From: Brachionus plicatilis | Taxonomy: Eukaryota > Rotifera > Eurotatoria > Ploima > Brachionidae | Reading direction: 5' to 3' | Length of the DNA stretch: 64,000 bases | Assembly: GCA_010279815.1 (NCBI GenBank) | Contig: QEOQ01000479.1 | Coordinates: 269,217 to 333,216, forward strand | Shown here: one piece after another, positions 1-10,499 of the stretch | How the letters are laid out: every line of letters begins with the position of its first letter | Numbering within the stretch: position 1 is the first letter of the stretch | Program-made: the position numbers and the translations under genes | Notes under the pieces: model-generated | What the model saw: only the letters and a program-made list of their open reading frames with translations | The model's database searches: none | What the model was told of the DNA's origin: nothing

Positions 1-39
1 ATTTTATCTCATTTACTTTTTGCTTGATTTTTTTTTACA

Positions 40-104
40 TTTTTTTATATATTTATTTGTTTATCCGAAGGAGCTTCAGATAAACAAATAAATATATAAA
101 AAAA
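40..104. repeat. Near-perfect palindrome at a LINE-type 3' tail
   Basis: Arms at 40-65 and 79-104 are complementary over about 26 bp around a 13-nt centre (66-78), which itself has a short GAAG/CTTC stem. The centre plus the right arm resembles the tail seen at 41312-41364 (a GAAGGAGCT box, then CAAATAAATAAATA), so this looks like the 3' end of a non-LTR element that has become or inserted as an inverted copy. No coding sequence is visible in 105-1053. Confidence 0.6.
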
Positions 105-1053
105 AATTGTTCTGGAAGATTTTCGGAGTAGATGTAACAAAAATCTTCAAGATTTCAATCTGGATATTTCCAGTTCAACTCTTTGATGAAAACAGTTAAA
201 TCTATCAGCTTAGTTTAAATTATCGGAAAAAGTAAAACTTATTTTGGAAAACTTATTAACTTATTATGATATGTTTCATATATCAGATTCAAGGACTTTA
301 ATATCATCATTTATTAAATTAAAAATGGAACTTTCTGAGACTTAATAATTATTCTTTTAATTGTGCGAAAATCGTTCTATAAACAGTACAAAATTGAACA
401 AATTCATACAAAAAATCATACAATTTATTGATCAATTTCTTACCATACGGCTTTTTAATCTTTTATATGATTTTTTTGTCTTTTTTTTCCAGTAATCTTT
501 GCCTAAAAAAAATTTGATTATACACAATTATTAGACGGCGATAATCTTTTGACATGATACCTAAGATAACTTTTTTAATGTGAAATCTTGATCATTAATT
601 ATGTTTAAGCTCAGTTCGATTAGCTCTTTATGTGTATTTAAAATTCTATTATGTTGTTTAAAAATTGTTGAAGGATTTGCATGTATGAAAATTGAATGTA
701 TTCACTCAAAAATAATTATCTTTAAAAAAAAGATAACATTTAAAATAAAAATGTTCTTTGATCACCACATTAAAACTTAACAAAATCAAAATTTATAAAT
801 TAAAATGTTAGACTTTTTTGAAATAAACAAAAAATGTTTATTTAAATATTCTTGTTGATATTTTTCCTTGATTCACTTTTATTTTTAAACTAAGGACATG
901 ATTTGATAATGAGATATGTCCTTTTTGGATACCGAAAGATACAGAGTGAAAATTTAGAAAGCAATTTAAATCTGATGGAGTATTTGCACGATTTTGAAAA
1001 AGTATTGATTTAATCTTTAAATTTAATTCGAGTTTAAACTTCATTTTTTGTAG

Positions 1054-2643
1054 TTGAAATTCGCAAAATTTGGGCAAGAAGCTGCTGAAATTATCAAAAA
1101 ACACAAATTGTATCTCGAGCACATCCCTTCCAGGATTTTTAAATTTAAAGAGGTAAATTTTGTTATTTTGAAATTTTAATCAAAGCTAAAAAACATCCAG
1201 ATATGGCCAAGTCTAATAGAACAAATGAACATTGAAGATTTTTACGAAAATTTACATCAAATCTTAAAAAAAGAAATTATTCAACCCAATTCATCGACAG
1301 AAAAATTCATCTTTGATAAAATGTTGAACCGCAGCAATCCGCATTATGTTCAAATCAGTCCAATATCAAACTGTCTTGCGTCCCAAATAAATGAACACCA
1401 CATAACCTACAAACAATTGAAAGAATCGCGACTCAGGTCCACGACAACAACAATTGAAGAAGGATCAGTTCAGGAAAATTTAAGAAATTTTTTCTGGAGT
1501 GCGTTTAAAAATTCTATTCAACTGGTAAGATTCAAAAAATAAACAGAGTTGGTTAAAAGCCACAGTCAAATTTAACTTTAATTTTTTTAATTTTTTTTCC
1601 AAAGTTAAAGTTGTGATTTTGACTGATAATAATTTATTATTTTAAGTTTAAATTTAAGTCAAATTGAATTTAAATTTAAAAGTCAATTCTGATTTTTTAT
1701 GCTTTTATATTTTAAGTTATACAATTAATGAGCACTTCAAATCATTTAACAGACACTTCAAATTATTAAATATCTTTTGCTCACCCGCAACAGTTAATTA
1801 TTAAAAATTATTTAGTTTGAAAAGATTTCAAAATTTTAAAGATTTTTTTTTAATTTTCTAGTCAAAGTCAGATTTGACTTTGATGTTAAAAAATAAAAAT
1901 TTAAAAGTTGACTTTGACTTTTGCAGACTTATAAGATAATTTTTGACTTTTGATCAACTCTGAAATTAAAGTTTAAAAAAGAATAAAAAAATTTTTCCTA
2001 AGAATAAATCTCAATCTAGATCTTATTTTAACTCAAAACGGATTATGATTGTTATGGAAATAAATCCTCAAATGAGAAACGCCACCACTTTAGGACTGAA
2101 CTATCTGAATCCACTGGAAACAAGCTCGGCTATTCTGCTGACTCTTTATTATTTAAATTCTAATCCGAACAATGTAGATCTATTTGTAGCATCTGATAGA
2201 CTTACTCGAGTTGAACTAGCTGATAAAAATTCTCAATCAGAACCAAATTTGGGCACTATAGATCAAATACTTCAAGGAGTTAATTTTTTATATTTTTTTC
2301 TTATTTTCTTACTAATTTTTTGAAATAGTTTGTGTCGATCGAAAAAAACCCAACGGATAAAATATTTGAATGGACTCTGCAAAACAAGAAATTTTATGAT
2401 GTGTTTATTTTTTTGGTCAGTAGTGACCAAGGAAACAAGAAAATTCAATTCGAAATGGATTTTGTGCGAGCAAACACAATTGCCAAAGACACGAAATTAG
2501 TTGTTGTTAACTTGAGTGGTAAACACACAGAGCCTATTGCTGAAAATGGAGTTATTACTCCATCGTTGCTTGATCTTTATATCAATGGATGGAATTTTGT
2601 TACATTTTTTATTTTAGAGTCTTTTCTGAAAGGAGTATTCTAA
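1054..2643 (+). CDS. Divergent Ro60-like protein (TROVE/vWA), 3' exons
   Basis: Exons 1054-1152, 1201-1524, 2003-2278 and 2329-2643 (stop) join in phase 0 at every junction and give 337 residues. Ro60 binds misfolded small RNAs and Y RNAs through a TROVE ring that carries a vWA domain. The order of similarity follows Ro60: FKFKEIWPSLIEQM matches the conserved KSKEVWKALLQEM region, then SRLR, then the LRNFFWSAFKN stretch, then the vWA start KRIMIVMEINPQM, then DVFIFLVSS and TKLVVVNLSG, with the C-terminus at the expected place. Two oddities: the vWA metal site DxSxS reads EINPQ, and the HPF...ETY..GHG segment of typical Ro60 is missing between exons 2 and 3. Exons for the N-terminal TROVE repeats are not visible in 1-1053, so they lie upstream or are lost. 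The frames are open, so it is probably a divergent gene rather than a pseudogene. The family call is from remembered alignment, not a search. Confidence 0.68.
1544..1962. mobile_element. hAT-type MITE in the Ro60-like intron
   Basis: The element begins CAGAGTTGGTTAAAAG and ends with the inverse, CTTTTGATCAACTCTG. The flanks are AAAATAAA on the left and AAATTAAA on the right, a 7/8 match to an 8-bp target duplication, which is typical of hAT transposons. It has no ORF, so it is non-autonomous. Relatives with the same ends lie at 53624-53733 and in fragments near 54404 and 55535-55546. It occupies most of the intron between exons 1201-1524 and 2003-2278. Confidence 0.72.
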
Positions 2644-4171
2644 AAAAAAAACGATGTTTAATTTATCTAAAGAAAGCAATCTCATTTTTTTTTCAGCATT
2701 TTATCAAAGCAGATCGAGTTTGTTCATTTTTTATCTTATCCGTAAAAAAAAAATAAAATAGTTATAGCAAATTTTAATTTTTTTAAATATTTTAAATTTC
2801 AAGTCTTTAAACTAGGTTCCCAAAAATTTTCATGATTTAAATGGTTTTTCGACATTTCTTTAAATTATTTTCCTTACACTGAAAATAAAAAAAATGATCT
2901 ACTGAATTTTACAAGATAGAATACGTTAAAAAAATAAAAACTTTTTCATTTAATTTTCTATTGTATGCATAAATAAAAAAAATAACAAAAAAATAAAATC
3001 CTGTATTGAAATGCAATTCGAATTGTGCAATTCAGCCATTGCAAATCTTAATTTTTATAGTTTAACATATTTGTATTGGTAGCGTTAGCACCTTATTATA
3101 TAATCTGGACTAGTTAAACTGTCCTTATTACAAAATGTTTAAAGGACCCATATCTCAATTTATCAAGTTGATTGAAGATTTCCAAAGACACGCGGTTAAC
3201 ACATGAGAACTAATATAGAAATATGAAGAGGGGACCTAGGGGCAATTTCTAGATTATATTTCCATTTAAATAAAAAATTCTCTTGAAAACTAAATATCTA
3301 ACTCCCACTTATGACTAAGAAAATATGCTTAATTTTTTAAAAAATTTTTATTAATATGTTTTTACAGTGCTGCTACGATACGTGATTCTGAGATAAAATT
3401 ACGTAATTTTAACCGTATTTTTTATAAAATTTGGTAAATTTAAAAGGGCCTCAAGAAGACCATTTTTTTCGTTTTTTAATAGAATTTTCTTAAAAAAATT
3501 ATTTTCACTCTTCAAAGCATAAAAAAAATAATTTACCTAATTTTACGTAAAATTACTTAAATTATTATTTTTATTAGAATAAAAAATCGAAAAGCTGCTG
3601 AAAGTCCTAGTGTAAATCTTTTCACTGTTGTAAAATAATTTACTATAGTTTTAAGACTAACACTGTGAAAAATATATATAGTAATATTATTAAATAAAAA
3701 TTAAAATATTTTTTCGATGAATCTTGACTTTTCTTTTTAGATATTTAAAAGTTAAAGCTTTGATTAAAATAAAATTAGTTTTGATCCTTCAAATTCTCAG
3801 ATTTTTGTCTAATTTTATATTTTTTTGAAACAGTTTTATACAGTTTAGTTTAGTGGTAATAGCTGTAACACAGTAATGTGCGAGTGTAGTTCATAAGGCT
3901 ACACTTTATCAGCTCGTAACCTTTAGTTACAGTTAGAAAATATTCAGCTAAAGATTTAGAATTTACTACTGAATCACCATAAATGATTATAATGTGACAG
4001 ATGCTTAGCTAATATAAAGAATTTATATTATTAAATTATTATAAAAAAAATCACCTGATTTGCGAAGTCAAAAAAGTTCTATTAATTCAAGTTGATCAAA
4101 AAAATTTGTCAAATATTTTTATTTATTATTTTAACAAAAGAAATTTAACTCTAAAGCTTTGTTTTAGAAAA

Positions 4172-4369
4172 TACCGTACAATTTTAAAACTTACTTGTAC
4201 ATTTCTTTTCCCCGACTCTTCCTCGACTTTTCCTTTCCTCGATCTTTATTTTCTTAAACTCTTAGGAAAGGAAATAAAAAATAGATGAAAGGAAGAGTTT
4301 AAGAAAATAAAGAGTCGAGGAAGAGTCAAGGAACAAAATTCGTACAAGTTAGTTTTAATTTGTACTGTA
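4172..4369. repeat. Foldback element with arms of about 75-90 bp
   Basis: Left arm 4172-4262 and right arm 4292-4369 are inverted copies, for example CGACTCTTCCTCGACT against GAGTCGAGGAAGAGTC, and CTTACTTGTACA against GTACAAGTTAG. The left arm has a short extra CTTTCC-rich insertion. The centre holds only about 30 nt. There is no ORF, so it is likely a MITE or the snap-back remnant of a DNA transposon. The rest of 2644-4891 is AT-rich with no gene seen. Confidence 0.7.
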
Positions 4370-4400
4370 ATAATTTCTGAAAAAAAAAATGCTGAAAAAA

Positions 4401-4417
4401 CGCCGTTCGGCGGCGTG
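4401..4417. repeat. Small GC-rich hairpin
   Basis: A 6-bp stem ACGCCG/CGGCGT closes a TTCGG loop inside otherwise A/T-rich DNA. It lies directly after the foldback element. No function can be assigned. Confidence 0.4.
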
Positions 4418-4891
4418 AAAAACGCTGACGGCCTTCATTAAGCGTTCTTTTTTTTCCGAGTAAGATGAGAATTCAATCAGACTAAGAAAGAAACAAGATT
4501 GATTCAATAAATCTTCCATTGATGATCAGATTTTCAAATCGATCAATTCTTTTAATGAGAAATGCCTTTAATCTTATAATTTTGAAACTAGACTAACAGG
4601 AATCAGTGGATGCACCCATGTCGGTCATCTCAACTGGTCGTTAAAATAAGACTCTTTCATAAAAAATAAGCAAAAAAAATTTGATTTGGTCCAAATAAAA
4701 GTCCATATTTACATTTTTTTAATTTTTCAACTTTTAATCTTACCAACCCTTCAAGAGCGACGAATAAGAGGTAACATGATTCAATTTTTTCAAACTCAGC
4801 AAAGTTAATTAATCAGGTTAATTGGACGATATCTCATGCGTCATGTAACTCACTGTTCCAAACTGAACCTCCCCAGGAAATTATAGAGCAC

Positions 4892-5089
4892 ATGAGAAGA
4901 ATCTCCGGTCAAACTTCAACCAACTGTTTACAAAGAACCAACTTCTTTGCCAATAGAGTCGTAAACGAATGGAATAATTTACAATACGAATTTATTGAAG
5001 TTTCAGCAGTTAATCAATTCAAAAATAGATACGGTACTTTTAAGATTAGTTTTAAGAAGTCCACATTGTCAAATACTGAGATAAATTAG
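4892..5089 (+). pseudogene. LINE reverse-transcriptase C-terminal relic
   Basis: The translated tail contains NFFANRVVNEWNNLQYEF and AVNQFKNRYGTF. This matches the xFFSNRVVNxWNxLP...VNxFKNRLDKF ending of non-LTR retrotransposon ORF2 proteins (CR1/jockey group). Nothing of the fingers, palm or endonuclease is present upstream, so this is a 5'-truncated relic. Sequence 5090-5377 downstream has repeated CTGGTCACAAAAC words but no gene. Confidence 0.72.
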
Positions 5090-5377
5090 TGGATCTTCTC
5101 TTAATTTCTAATCACCAAATTCCTGGTCACAAAACCGGAGGTCTAGTATACTTGGTCACATATTTCAAGATCAGCTGGTCACAAAACAGGGAAGACTCAG
5201 AGAACTATTAAATTGTGCTATTAAATTAAAAAATTAAAATTTTTAAACCTTTTATTCTAAAAATACATTTTTAAGAAGCACCATAAAGTTAAGTAATTAC
5301 ATATATCACCGAAAGCAAAATCGAAATTAAAAAAACAAATAAAAAAAAAAAACCAGATAAAAATCAATTAATACTTA

Positions 5378-8300
5378 TTAAATGCGTATTAAAATAATAT
5401 CATTAGATCGAGACCGGTTATGTTTTTGCTTAAAATTACTTGGATTTCTGGATGAAAAGCGTCTAAAAATTTCTATAAAACTCGTATCTTTGGATTTTTT
5501 ATTTTGCCTTTTATTAAAAGATAGGGTTTCTTCACTTTTACCCATGATTTCGCAAACTCCTGATTGTTTTCCATTTGATTTGTCACAATTATTTACACTC
5601 GACTCTTTATTTGATTTTTCATTTTCGGTTGGTTCCGATTTTTCATTCATCTTACACAAAATAGAATTATTTATTTCATTAAAGAGCTGAGAATTTTCAT
5701 TTTCTGAGATATCGCTCAAATTAAAGTTATTCAAATCATCTGATCCTTTTTTATGATTCAACAAATTTTGATTGTTCGAATTTGGCACGTTTAGAGAATT
5801 TCGATAGGTGCTCGAAAAGCTGTTATTTTTTGATTTTGGTTTTATTTTTTTACATTTGGTTTCATTAAATTTATTTTTAGGTTTTCTATCGTCTTCTCTT
5901 CTAAAAAATAATTTGCGAATCAACGATGGACACATTTTAACACCGATTGTCTTTATTGTAGATATATATGACTTTCGAAAATCCCTTTTGAAAATTCAAT
6001 TTTAAAACTATGCAAAAATATATTTAAACTTTTAAATTTCTTAATTTAAACTGAAAAACAAATCTATTTATTTAGTAAAAAAAAAGCTCATTCAATTTTT
6101 TTGTCAATTGTTATTTAATCTTTTTGTTCTTTGAACATATTTAATAGATATTAAAGTATCCAAAAAGATTGACTTTAGCTTTTCGGATTAACTATTCAGG
6201 ATAGATAGAGTTGATTTAGAAATTATTGTTTCAAAATTTTTTTCTTGTGAAATATTTGTTTTGTTTTAATGGCTTTCAATTTGTGTGATTTTTGAATAAA
6301 AAAAAAGACTAAAATCTAAAATTAGATATATTTGATTTACTCTAAACTATCTTTGTACCGATTTTAAAAAATTTTATTTCTGAACCTGGCTAAATTAAAT
6401 AACAACATGTTTGATAATAGAAGATCGAATTAAAAAAAAAAGACTTTTCAATATAAATCGTTCTCAAAAATTGAATTTTTTTAATGGAAAATAATTGATT
6501 TTTTTTTGTTAAATTTTACATATAATAAACTAAAAACTAAAAAAATTCAAATTTTTCAAATTTTGAAAAATAACTTTTAAATTATTTAAATGGTATTAAA
6601 TAATTCTAGAAAATAAAACCTAAATAAACACTTTTATTTTAAATTTTCTTTTTTAATATATCTTCAATGTAAGACTTTTATTTCAATTTATCATAATCAG
6701 CAAAAGTTATTGAAAGCTATAAATTGTTTTCTCAGATCATAGCTTTTCATCAATTAAATTCTGAAGTGAATTTTTATTATTTTTTAACAAAGTAATCAGT
6801 CAAATAAACTAGATTAATATCTTTTGAATTTAATTACCGCTATTTCTTAAAGATAAGGCGAACTTCAAGCTCAGTTTTATATCGGGTTTTTCCCAACGAG
6901 GCCTTTTTTTAATTTAAAAATAAAATTTAAAGTTCATGTCGGAGTCTAATGATAAAGCGATCAGATACTTGTTAAAAAAATCAAAAAAACAAGACAATAT
7001 CAGCTGAAACAATTAACAGTTTCAAAGCTGGAATTGATCGTGAAATGTCAAAACTAAAATGAGGACTGCAAAAGCCTTAAATGTCTTTTGGCGATAGTAT
7101 AAGAAAAGTACTAATATTAATTACAAAAAACTTGAATTTACCTTATTTTCATTTTTTAATGCCCAACTTAATTCTAAAAAAAATTTAAAAAAATCATGAG
7201 TTTTTAGCAAAATTTTAAATTGAACTCTATCAAATTTTAAAGATTTAAATAATCGTTTTGTTCAAATATAAAACTGAAATCTCTTGTTTTTTTTTTATTT
7301 AAGCAAAATTAAATATATGAGTGATATTTGATGATATTTGAATAAATAAAAACCAGTGAATCTGAAAACGCAAAATATTTATACATAAAAAAACAAGGTG
7401 AGCAATCATTATTTTTTAAAATATGGATGCCGTATAAAAAAAGGCCTTAGAAAAAAAAAGATAAAAATATTCTTACTTGTTTGTTAAGGCGTATATGATC
7501 GGATTTATAAAGCTATTAATATAACCGATCCAAGTAATTAAACGCTCAGCAATTAAAGGCAATGTCTTATTAGTCACCGCCAATACCACATACATAATAA
7601 AAAATGGAAGCCAACATAGTATAAAAATTCCTATTAAATTTTAGAAATTACTTAAAATTAAAAATTAAAAATTCTCTACCCATTATAATTCCAAGTGTCT
7701 TAATTGCTTTGGTGTCTTTACTTCTTTTTTTTTCGATGATTTTAATTTGCTTGAGTAATTTCAAGAAGCGATTCTTTTTGTCGTCCAGACTCCTTGTTTC
7801 TTCACTTTCGCTAAGCAATTTATTTATCGTCTTATCATTAAGCAGCTCATTGTTGTTTAGGCAATTATTGCTCTCGTTGGAGTTCAACAAATTTGAACCC
7901 TTCATTTCCGGATTAAGATTCCGGGTCCTTTGGTCTATTTGAGCAATGGCTTTGGCTTGGTGTTTGGCAACAATAAATATGCGGAAGTAAACGCAGGTCA
8001 TAATTATCAATGGAATAAAAAAGGACAGAGACGATGATATAACTGCGTAGACCATATTAGCCTCGAGCATGCAGGTATCTTTTGGACCCGGTTCCGACGA
8101 GTCCTTAAGATTGAGGCCCAAAAATATTGGAATAAATGACATGCATAAACTAAGCGTCCAAACTGAAATAACTCCCACAAACACATGCCATGTCCGGACT
8201 AAATTTTTGTATGCCAAAGGTTTGAATATGGCCACATATCTGTCCATGGCGACTAAAAGCAAGTGGAGTATTGACGCTGTGCAGCAGGTGATGTCGAAAG

Positions 8301-8646
8301 CGTTGTAAAATTTACAAAATAAATCATTGAATATCCATTTTTGTATCACATCTTGGATCATTGCTGGTATCATGACTAAAAATGTGACAGTAATGTCCGC
8401 GATGGCAAGACTCAGGAGAATGTAGTTGGTGGCGTTTTTTAGACGCTTGAATCTGATTATCACCGAGACAACCAGGGTATTTCCGATAAGGGTCAAAAAA
8501 ATTACAATTACACAGGCAATGCCGACGAGGATTTTCTCCGGTAGTGACACTTGAGACTGGCTCTCTACGTGTGTTGTATTTGCGCTGACGAATTCAGTCA
8601 TTTTGTCTCTTGAGCAGTTTGCTAGACTGTTTTTATTTACTTTCAT
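5378..8646 (-). CDS. Aminergic GPCR, octopamine-beta/beta-adrenergic-like
   Basis: Three exons on the minus strand: 8646-7680, 7630-7477 and 5984-5378, joining in phases 1 and 2 to give 575 residues. Start: the ATG at 8646 is the first in frame. N-glycosylation sites lie at N10 and N23. Seven membrane segments are visible: TM1 with IGNTLVV, TM2 with LAIAD, TM3 with the amine-binding Asp118 (FDITCCTASI) and DRY at 135-137, TM5 with serines 204, 205 and 208 (SSSLSFFIPL), TM6 with CWLPFF, and TM7 with NPIIY followed across the last splice by DFRKSY. The three TM5 serines plus Asp118 are the catecholamine/octopamine contact set, and TM5-TM7 resemble the beta-adrenergic and OctbetaR groups. The third loop (about 231-315) and the roughly 195-residue C-tail are Asn/Ser/Lys-rich and unusually long. 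It probably couples to Gs; the ligand is inferred, and dopamine or tyramine cannot be excluded. Confidence 0.9.
7003..7062 (+). pseudogene. Possible LINE C-terminal scrap inside the GPCR intron
   Basis: One short frame reads TINSFKAGIDREMSKLK then stop, similar to the VNSFKNRLDKF ending of LINE ORF2 proteins. It sits in the large intron (5985-7476) of the GPCR gene. The match is short and may be chance. Otherwise the intron is AT-rich with nothing seen. Confidence 0.3.
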
Positions 8647-8699
8647 AAATTTACAAAACGTTAACACTGTAGGATATGGATAAGAACATTTTTCAATAA

Positions 8700-10401
8700 A
8701 TCTAAAAATAAACTAGTGAAAATAAAAACTTTATTTTAAAAAAAATATTGAAATAAGATATCAGGTGTCAAATTTAAACATTTTTCGTAATTTTGTTAAA
8801 ATTTGCCATTTCTAGTCAATGGAAATTAATGAATGGCGCAAAAATGACTGATTTTTAAGTCCTGATTCAAATGCAGCTAAACCGATTTGTGCTTATTTAA
8901 TGGAAAACGTCAATTACGGCCAAACAAATTCTTTTATATAAATATTTCAAAATTTAAACTTAACCTTAAGCTTGGAAAAAATAAATAAAGAATAATACTT
9001 TTCATACAAACGGAATTGATGGAAATAAAGCTAACGGGCTTAACTAAAGTCTTGAAATAGGTACGATTTTTTTTCAACAGATTGTATACTTTATAAAACA
9101 TAGACAATGTGTCTTTAATAAAGTAGCAAGCGAGTACGCTTTTAAATTTGATTTCTAGGTATTTTTAAAAAGATTTACGATTACCATTTATCGAAAATTT
9201 ATTGAGCAAGTATTCGGTATTTATCATAAAGTTGTTTTCCAGGAGCATATTTATTTTTTGAGTTGCTTTTGGGATAAAAATTTGATAATTTTTTTTCGTC
9301 TAAATTAAGAATTGCAGATTTCATCTAATATGAATAATTAATTATTATCTTTGAATAAAGATGATAAAATATAAAATTGAGCAAAAATGATTAATGTTAC
9401 AGATTAGATGCCAAAATTTTTTCATTATGGAACTTGTTTTGCCACATTTTCAGAATAATATAAGCGAATCGAGACTAAAAGGGAAATTAAAAAACTGACA
9501 ATTTTGGATACCACATGCGCAACAAATGAGGTTCCACTTGTTTTCAAAAAAAGTGACTTGTTCGGGTTATTAAAACATCCATTTTTTCTGCATGAACTAA
9601 ACCAAAGTAAAATTGAGAAAATTGACAGGTAGTTTAAAAAGTAATAAGGCATAATAAATCATATAATATGAAAATAAAATAAATTAGAATAATGAAGCCT
9701 TATAAATTTAAGAGTTTTTCTCCTACTTCATGAAAATTTTACATTTTGAAATTTTTTAAAAATTTCAAAATTCAATATTAAATTCAATATTTAATTCCAT
9801 ATTAAATTCAATTCATAATAAATTCAATATTTGGTATCGATAAATTTTTTATTTATGGTAAATTTACAATTTTGTATAAAATATATGAAAATTAAGACCT
9901 ATTAGCAGACAAATTTTTATATTGGTGATTAAAAGCACTCCAGATTGCGTTAAAAATCTAATCTAATTAAATTAGATTAAATTTTATTCCCTTGGTTAAT
10001 TTTAAGTTTTGCATAACATGCATTTTTATTATATGCCATAAAATTTTTGTATGCTATACAAAAAAAGAGCACATTAAATTTTCTGTTTTCGAATTGTATT
10101 TCATGTAGTTACAATTAAAAAAAAAATTAAATTTCTCGTTTATTGGATAAAAAATGTGGCATTAATTAAAAAAAAACCTTTATGAAAGTTTTTTAATCTA
10201 TTTTCTTTAGAGCTTTAAATTATAAAAGCCCAAAAAGGTTGGAATTCATTTTAAAAATCAGACAAAGATGACTCCAAAAAGTCTACTTAAATTATCTAAA
10301 AAAATTAAAATTTTAGAAACCTATTCGAGATTTCTCTTTTCACCAAATTGTTTTTTTAAACCTGGTTTTAAAAATTTGCTAATTTAACTGTAAAAATAAT
10401 C
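8700..10401. other. AT-rich intergenic DNA, no gene seen
   Basis: Upstream flank of the GPCR gene. Only short chance frames occur. A tandem-like run of AAATTCAATATT words lies near 9765-9835. Confidence 0.6.
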
Positions 10402-10499
10402 NNNNNNNNNNNNNNNNNNNNNNNNNNNNNNNNNNNNNNNNNNNNNNNNNNNNNNNNNNNNNNNNNNNNNNNNNNNNNNNNNNNNNNNNNNNNNNNNNN
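10402..10499. other. Assembly gap (98 N)
   Basis: Run of N in the gene-poor interval. The flanks are AT-rich and non-coding. Confidence 0.99.

Noticed and set aside
3855..3945. tRNA-like words in a slightly GC-richer stretch
   Set aside because: No cloverleaf with correct arm lengths or A/B boxes could be drawn.
5382..5690. Plus-strand ORFs opposite the GPCR exons (also 7709-7942 and 8069-8308)
   Set aside because: Antisense shadows of well-supported receptor exons.
9425..9652. 75-codon minus-strand ORF with a hydrophobic start
   Set aside because: No family match, no partner exon and no clear cleavage or peptide pattern; likely chance in AT-rich DNA.
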